From: Viscum album | Taxonomy: Eukaryota; Streptophyta; Magnoliopsida; Santalales; Viscaceae | Assembly (NCBI GenBank): GCA_963277665.1 | Contig: OY728125.1 | Span: 1,713,696,889-1,713,760,888 of the forward strand | Direction of reading: 5' to 3' | Length of the DNA: 64,000 bases | Part shown: positions 57,755-64,000 of the stretch, piece after piece | How the letters are laid out: each line of letters begins with the position of its first letter | Position numbering within the stretch: position 1 is the first letter of the stretch | Program-made: the position numbers and the translations under genes | Notes under the pieces: generated by a model | What the model was told of the DNA's origin: nothing | The model's database searches: none | The model's input: the letters and a program-made list of their open reading frames with translations, nothing else

Positions 57755-59339
57755 TAGAATCGAAATGATAAATTTTGATTCTCAATATACAAGAGGGTGG
57801 TGAATTTTATACATTAAAAAATTCCTTAGGAACTTTTAAATATGGTGATGTTTAACAAAGTTAAACAAGGTTAATTCACAAGACCTCTTAGTTATACAAA
57901 CTTTCTTGAATCCAGAAATGTGGTTCTGGAAATGAAACTTAAGAAAAGTTTACAAAGATAAGATTCTACATTAAAGTGTATAGAATCTTACTAATCAGAG
58001 TACAAGTATGAAAAAATTATAAGATAGTTATTATTTCATTAATAATCAAATTGCAGAGAAAAACATGAAACAATACAAGTAACAAGTAGTAAATATTTTA
58101 ACCTAAAGAGTAGGGTATCCAAAAACCTTGGATAAAAGTCCCTTGATTTATACTTTCAAAAAAGTATGTCTTACCCACACCTAGGTAATCCCTCTATACA
58201 AATATCGGATTCTGTCTTGTTATCCCCGCAAGCCCTCGAACTCAAGGTAGGAAGCACCTATGTCTTCCTATCCTCAAAACCCCTCGAATGTACTCAGCAA
58301 TATTCAGAGTCATACGAAGAAATTATGAACAAGATGTCCAGTACGCACAAAGCAATAAAGTCTCTCTCTATATGGATCACTTCAGCAGCATGTAATCTCT
58401 AGATTGATCAAAATATTTGAGCTCGTTCAAATGAGATCCTATTTACAGGCACATCTTCAACGATCAGCTCCCTCCTCCAACGGTCATATTTTTTCTTGAA
58501 TTTCAGATGGACCTATACACGTGTCACTCAATCAAAGGTTGGTTCAAAATAGAATGCACGACATCATTTTATAACTCAAACAACAGTAAGTAAAATATTG
58601 TTTCTTAACCAAATTCATTTTTCAGAGTCTAAGGGAAAGAAAATTTTAAAGTCTAATCAAACAACCATTCGGTGTCTATAATACATGAATATTCGGGTTC
58701 TGTCATCAAAAGAATTCAGAACCTGAATTCTATAGAATTATAGAGTCTGAATTTCAAGGAAATTCAGAGTCTTAATTCATATGAATTCGTATTCGGAACT
58801 CAAAAAGTTCAGAGTCCGAATTCAGAGAATTCAAAGTCTAAACTCAGAAAGATCGGAGTCTGAATTTAGTGAATTCGGAGTTTGAACTCAGAAATTTCAG
58901 AGTCTAAATTCAAAGAATTTAGAGTTTGAACTCATAATTTTCAGTGTCTAGACTCATAAAGTTTGAAGTATGGATTCAGAGAATTTGGAGTCTGAACACA
59001 AAAAGTTCGGAGTCTGAATTTAGATAATTCGGAACCTGAATTCGGATCCGGAATTCAGATCCTGAAAACAGAATGCTCAATATCTAAGTATTTATAATAT
59101 TATAAGGATTTAGATACGAAACTGAATTTTATACATAGAAATAAAATGAGGTATGTTTAGAGAAATTATGATATGAATAATGAAAACATGGTAAGGGTAA
59201 ATTTTCCTTAGGGAAGGGAAATTTTCCATACAAACATAAAACATTGGGGAAAAGAAATTTAACTTAAGGTAGAGTGTTAGTGATTTTCAAAACATGAAGG
59301 AATAGAAAAGTCATAAGGAATCCTTATTGACTCAATACA
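57755..59339 (-). repeat. 5' LTR of the sirevirus-like element
   Basis: Begins TGTATTGAGTCAATAAGG on the - strand at 59339 and ends near 57755. Homologous to 47325-48885 throughout; for example 57850-57900 and 47420-47470 share ACAAGACCTCTTAGTTATA. Contains the partner palindrome array at 58739-59066. The frame at 58166-58402 is the counterpart of 47785-47973 and not a gene. Confidence 0.88.
58739..59066. repeat. Palindrome array in the 5' LTR
   Basis: Same array as 48309-48616, with units centred on AGTCT (some degraded to AGTTT or AGTAT), again spaced about 20-24 bases with GAATTC-containing linkers. Confidence 0.8.
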
Positions 59340-62300
59340 TTCTAGGGTTTGGGTTTGGTTGTGTTATAACCTTGGTATTTTTTGGATGAGACCTATATAG
59401 GGTGATTATTGGCTTGTTTGGGAATATTACAAGGAAAGAAATGTGTTGTGACACCATTCCAATTTTCCTAAGTCTCTTTAAATTTATTTTTATTTAAATT
59501 ATACCTATGTTTAATGTTTATAATAGATTTAGAAAACATTTTTTTTGAATTCCATGCTTGGCATAAAATATTTTCCATGAAGTTTTATTAAATTATTTTG
59601 AATTAAATGTTTAAACATTCCAAGTGTTTGATTATATGCTCATGAGGCATTTAAAGTCAATTTTTATAATAAAATCAATTATTAGTCCATATTTTGGGTT
59701 TTAAAGAAAGAAAAAAATTGTTAAAGAACTTTTTGATATATAAAAAGGTTTTTTTATAAATATTTCCAAATCATTGAAATTGTTAAGTTTCAAATGAAAG
59801 GAAAATAACATATCACCCTAAGTTATATTTTGTTTAACATCTCATTTAGCACTTTAGAATGGGTTTATATCTTGTGACACCCTCATTGATATTAGTATTT
59901 GATAGTGTAGATAAATGAATTTTTTCATTATGGTTTGGATATGGTCTTATGAATTTTAGGCTTGAAATTGGTTTCTACCTCTTCTTTTTTCTTTCCTTTT
60001 GCAGCGAGTTGTGAAATATATACATTAATAATGTCCATAATTTTAAGCTTGTTCTTGGGTGGAATCTGTTTCAACCTACTTGGCTATTCACTATGAATTT
60101 TAATTTTTTTCCTTATACTATTCACAATGGATGTGCTTGAGTCTGGTAGGATATCTATATTTTGGTTGATCCGGTTTGTTGTATGTTATTAAATTTTTAT
60201 AAGGTAAGATTCTTCGTCTATCTTCGTATTTTTTCTAGTGATTTTTATGATGCTTCCCAATATACCATTAATGTGGTACTATTAATAATAAAAATATTTA
60301 ATTTTTATTTAATTAGTGGGTTACAATATAGATAATAATTGAGCATATAAATATCAACCCAAATGATTAATAATTATTAATTTTCAAAAACACTTATGTT
60401 AATCCACATAAGGAATAAGTTGTAGTGTATGTTTGTTTTAAAATTCACTAATTTCAAGCCAAACAATGTACTAAAAATGGAATAGTAAATAGTTAATTAA
60501 TCCAAGTATTAAACTTGGTAACTTATTAGACATAGTATTAGCTATAACCAATGCTTAGACTTAAAAACCCAAATAAGTAATAAGCTAGGACTTCATCCCC
60601 AATTAAGATGTTCTTATAGAAAAATAACATATTCAAATTTAAATACATTTTCTAGATTAAAAAACCAATTTAGTGAAAAAAAATTGTTTTGTAAAAGAGT
60701 TAATTTAAAGTTAATAGGCACATGTATAACTCATATTCGATGAAAATTAAGTTTTGAAGTTTTAATATTTAAAATATATAAAGAACATATCCTCTTAGTA
60801 ATGTAAAATTATAATTTAGTAAAAAGATAATGAATGAAAATACCAACTTTACCGATTTCATGAAAACAAATTATTTATTTAAGTTATTTATATAAAACCA
60901 AATCCATATATAATTCTTTAATAATATAGAAACATTTAGTACTTAAAATTTTATGTTTAGATTCAAAAATCAAACAAGTTGATGATACATAATAAGATAT
61001 CAGAAAAAATCATTCTTTCAGACTTAATAAACCCTAACATTATCTCATCACTAATGCAAACACTAAATAATGTTTATGTATTGTTTATTGGATTATAATT
61101 CATTTAGGTTATAGTGAAAGGAAATGAATTTCTTTTTAATACAAGATAAGGTTCAAAATTTAATAATTAACTGACTATATTCATACCATTTAATCTCATG
61201 ATTTAAAACAAAATTCAAGTTTACTAAAAGAACTCAATATATCAAAACATAAATATGAACCAAATAGTAATTTCTGTTCTTCAAGAAATGTATAAGACAT
61301 GTGAATATTCAGGTTACTTTATCAAAATAAATTGATGTAACATAACCTAAACATACGATAGCTACATTCTTTTATGGATCATAAAATTATTTGTGGCATA
61401 TTGGATTTCTAAGAATGAACTTATATAAATGAAATAATGTAAATAATCAAATAACACAAGTCCAGATATTATCTTCATAGGATAAATAATTTTAAAATAA
61501 GTAAAAGTTTTTAAAATACTTTACAAAATATATAAATAATAAATATATATTGTGAACAACTTGAAAAATGTGGTTTCCATATCAGCACACCCAATCTCAT
61601 GTAAAAACATTATTTGGTCCTCCTCTGGAAAAATATTCACTAAAAAGGCTCATTTGCGCCCCTCGACACACTATCTCATAACTATTTTACAATTCCTTGA
61701 CAACCCAGATCATCCCATGATCTTCTAAACACACACAACTATGTACAAACTTGAAACATTGTATAACATCATGGTTGGTTCCTTTCCAACCAAAAAAACC
61801 AATCCTCTATCATTCTCTCACCCAAGGTACTTGGGAACCTCCTATTAAACCCACACATAGAAAAATTCTAATCAAAACTAATCCCAATATCATTCATATA
61901 CTCAATCTAAAACCTCATGATATTTTGGAAAATAGTTTCTGAGGCCATGAATATTTATAAAACCTTATTGATTATGATTCCTGGATAAATTTTATGGCAT
62001 GTGAATGATTGGATTTTGGGATTCTTGTGTGATATTTTATTAAACATGTTTTTTATAAATGTTTTTTCCATGATTAAATTTTGAAATAATCCCATTGGAA
62101 CCTTGGTATTTATGCAGATACTCTAGTATAATCATATTAGGTATGTTTAACTCTACCTAACAATGGAATCTGTAACAACAACACTAGCTAAACATTGGTG
62201 AGGTAGTGAGAAACTTTTAGTAGTGGATCCTACCCACTTGGACCATAGCCCTAAGGTAATGTGTGCACCAGGTATCTATGATCATAGAGAGTGTGATGAT

Positions 62301-63200
62301 CCTTAATACTTGACTTAACTTACCAGAGAAATCCGTCGTCATGGTGTTGGGATTTAAATTGTTAATTTACTCTTGTCTTCTAAAATATGTTTTATTCATT
62401 CCATTTTATATATTTTTATGAAAATTTTAATAATCATACGTTGATTTAGACGGGTATTGGCCTTCCTAGCATTTTTATGCTCATTAAAATTTTATATTTC
62501 AGTTTTGAAAACATAATGTTGGATTTAGATGTTAAATTTGGTTTTGAAATAAAAAATAATGTTTTCACTTAAAATTAACTAAAATGGATTCGATGTTTTG
62601 AAACTCACAAATTGATTTCAAAGTGAGCTTGTAAAGTTTCAAACAGTTCAAAGTGTACATCTTTCCATTGAAGTGGTTTTAAACTATTAATGTTTTGTTG
62701 ATTTTTTTGTCAAATGATTTTAAAAAAAAATTACTCGATGCTATTGATTGTTATAGAATAGGGGGTTTGTATCCCATAAATATTTTTTAAAAAGTTTCTA
62801 TTCTCATGTGGAATTAAAAAACAGATTTCAACCAGGGTTTTAAAAATTCAAAAAACATCCATTTGAATTTTGAAACTAGTCTGTGGCTCCACCTAATCCT
62901 AGCCTAAGAACATTTAGATTTACAGAGACAACTGTCATCTTCATAAATATCATCTTCTAAATAGATATTATTGAATTTTTTTTCATTAGACTTATCTCTC
63001 ATCTCTTTTGTATATTCCCCTATGTTAATTGAAATACTCAGAGCAATAGTCATCCCATACTAGGTACCAGTGATCATTTTGGGTACCCCTTGTTAGAATT
63101 ATATATAACTTTCTCCATTGATTATGAATATCTTATGTTTATTTATTTATTTATTTATTTTAAAAACAAATATTTTATAAACCTAATAAGATGTATATGA
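59340..63200. other. AT-rich region, no recognised gene
   Basis: No reliable coding remnant. TGTGACACC at 59447 and again near 59874 resembles the start of plant gypsy LTRs, and the AT-rich character fits eroded LTR sequence, but no partner repeat was found. The frame at 61751-61942 is Pro/Lys/Thr-rich without a motif. The right part (62300-63200) may be the 5' end of the CACTA element whose transposase begins at 63212. Confidence 0.45.
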
Positions 63201-63211
63201 ATTGAAATTGG

Positions 63212-64000
63212 ATGCACTCTATTCAAATCATAAATGATTATATAGATAGAGTTAAATATTTCATCATGTTTATAATAGAGCATTTGTACGACTCTTCTCA
63301 AAAACATTGGCTATGTTTATGTTATTTTTTTTCAAGAAAATTTAATTGGAAAAAGGTGGAAGAACATTTTATTTTTCACATAATATATCATAGCTATAAA
63401 TTTTGGAAAAACATGGGGAAAAACTAAATGTGAACACTGATTGGGATGATACTATGGATTAGGGATCATTTGATATTAATACTAATGTAAATGATGATGG
63501 AGATCACATGGAAGAACTGAAAATGAAAATTATCGATGAACATCATGATTTTCAAATGTTTTTTGATATGTTAAATAGTTGTTCTAAGAGACCGATATAT
63601 ATCGGTTGTACAAAATACACAACATTATCAATTATATTTAAGTTAGATAATTTGAAAGATATTAGTGGATGGATCGACACTACCTTTATAGAACTACTTG
63701 GTCTCCTAAATGATATGATGCCAGAATATAATAAACTACTTCATCAAACATATGACACTAAAAAAATTCTATGTTAAATTGGAATAATCTCTAAAAAATA
63801 CATTCTTATCCAAATGATTTCATATTGTTTCTTAAGGACCATGAATCACTCATAAAATTCTGTAATTATGGTGTGGATAAACACAATAAATATGAATCAA
63901 GTCCTTAGAAAGTTTTAATGAACTTTTTTATTTTTACATGATTTAGAATACTATATGGATGTCAGAAAATATTGAGATTATTGGCATGTCATGCAAATAC
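63212..64000 (+). pseudogene. CACTA (TNP2) transposase, broken, runs off the edge
   Basis: The frame 63212-63427 reads DYIDRVKYFIMFIIEH, then KVEEHFIFHIIYHSYKFWKN. This resembles the transposase-associated domain of CACTA polyproteins (Y--GV--F--FA...CPC--C-N...V--HL---GI---Y--W---GE), but the Cys cluster is mostly lost. The frame 63508-63777 then reads GCTKYTTLSIIFKLDNLKDI, SGWIDTTFIELLGLLNDMMP and YDTKKILC. These match the start of the TNP2 domain (GC-KFTKLS--V-L---K---GWS---F--LL-LLK-M-P). KIHSYPNDFILF in a third frame near 63800 matches KIHACPNDCILF. The frameshifts between parts show it is not functional. It continues beyond the window. Confidence 0.75.

Larger units (their letters stand above)
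47325..59339 (-). mobile_element. Sirevirus-like Ty1/copia element, minus strand
   Basis: Twelve kb, with related LTRs at 47325-48885 and 57755-59339 and an internal region reading on the - strand: primer site, gag with zinc knuckle, protease, integrase, RT, RNase H, then a further 3.6 kb before the 3' LTR. Copia order (integrase before RT) is clear. The large size, Met-tRNA-like primer site, several GGGGGAG polypurine tracts, palindrome-rich LTRs and the extra coding region after RNase H are known traits of sireviruses (SIRE1/Maximus lineage). The LTRs look about 80-85% identical by eye and all frames carry stops, so it is old and inactive. Flanks CTCTA/TTCTA (near 47322 and 59340) may be an eroded duplication. 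Confidence 0.88.

Noticed and set aside
59447..62345. Possible gypsy LTR beginning TGTGACACC.
   Set aside because: A second similar start at 59874 and the absence of a defined end or partner copy leave it unsupported; mentioned only in the gap description.

Overview
The window looks like heterochromatic, intergenic DNA from a large, AT-rich flowering-plant genome. I see no intact host gene, no tRNA or rRNA gene and no bacterial-type feature. Almost everything I can identify is a transposable element, and most are old, broken and nested in one another. Plant origin is supported by the mixture of elements: Ty3/gypsy elements with an initiator-Met tRNA primer site, a sirevirus-like Ty1/copia element, plant-type LINE ORF1 (DUF4283-like) and LINE RNase H pieces, and CACTA (TNP2) transposase remnants. 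Families were recognised from motifs by eye, with no database search.

Layout. 96-14765: a decayed Ty3/gypsy element on the + strand with LTR, primer site, gag, protease, RT, RNase H, integrase, polypurine tract and a truncated 3' LTR. Its RT is split by an unidentified 5.3-kb insertion (6036-11344) with an apparent ATATT duplication. 14766-16970: AT-rich DNA with a possible CACTA-derived scrap. 17020-21200: a decayed Ty1/copia pol on the - strand, whose RNase H is interrupted by a 5'-truncated LINE fragment (17718-18668). 22545-27329, continued at 38137-38667: a second decayed + strand Ty3/gypsy element. 27330-38136: a young element nested in the RT of that second element. It has two nearly identical 4-kb LTRs, a 5-bp GTAGT duplication and one intact gag gene but no pol, so it is a non-autonomous TR-GAG-type retrotransposon.

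38668-46885: an approximately 8-kb CACTA-like segment. It is bounded by inverted subterminal regions made of CTTTATC/GATAAAG units and contains two divergent LINE-ORF1-like pseudogenes. 47325-59339: a 12-kb Ty1/copia element on the - strand with sirevirus traits: 1.6-kb LTRs carrying arrays of short palindromes, an initiator-Met-like primer site, repeated polypurine tracts and an extra reading-frame region between RNase H and the 3' LTR. 59340-63200: AT-rich DNA without a recognised gene. 63212 to the right edge: the start of a broken CACTA (TNP2) transposase gene.

How it fits together. Only the gag of the 27330-38136 element could still encode an undamaged protein. To move, that element would need reverse transcriptase and integrase from a related autonomous gypsy element elsewhere. 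The insertion order can be read from the nesting: the two old gypsy elements and the minus-strand copia element are the substrate, and the TR-GAG element is by far the most recent arrival. The items most worth a second look are the TR-GAG element with its triplicated polypurine tract, the CACTA-like carrier of two opposed LINE ORF1 copies, the palindrome arrays in the copia LTRs, and the unidentified 5.3-kb insertion.
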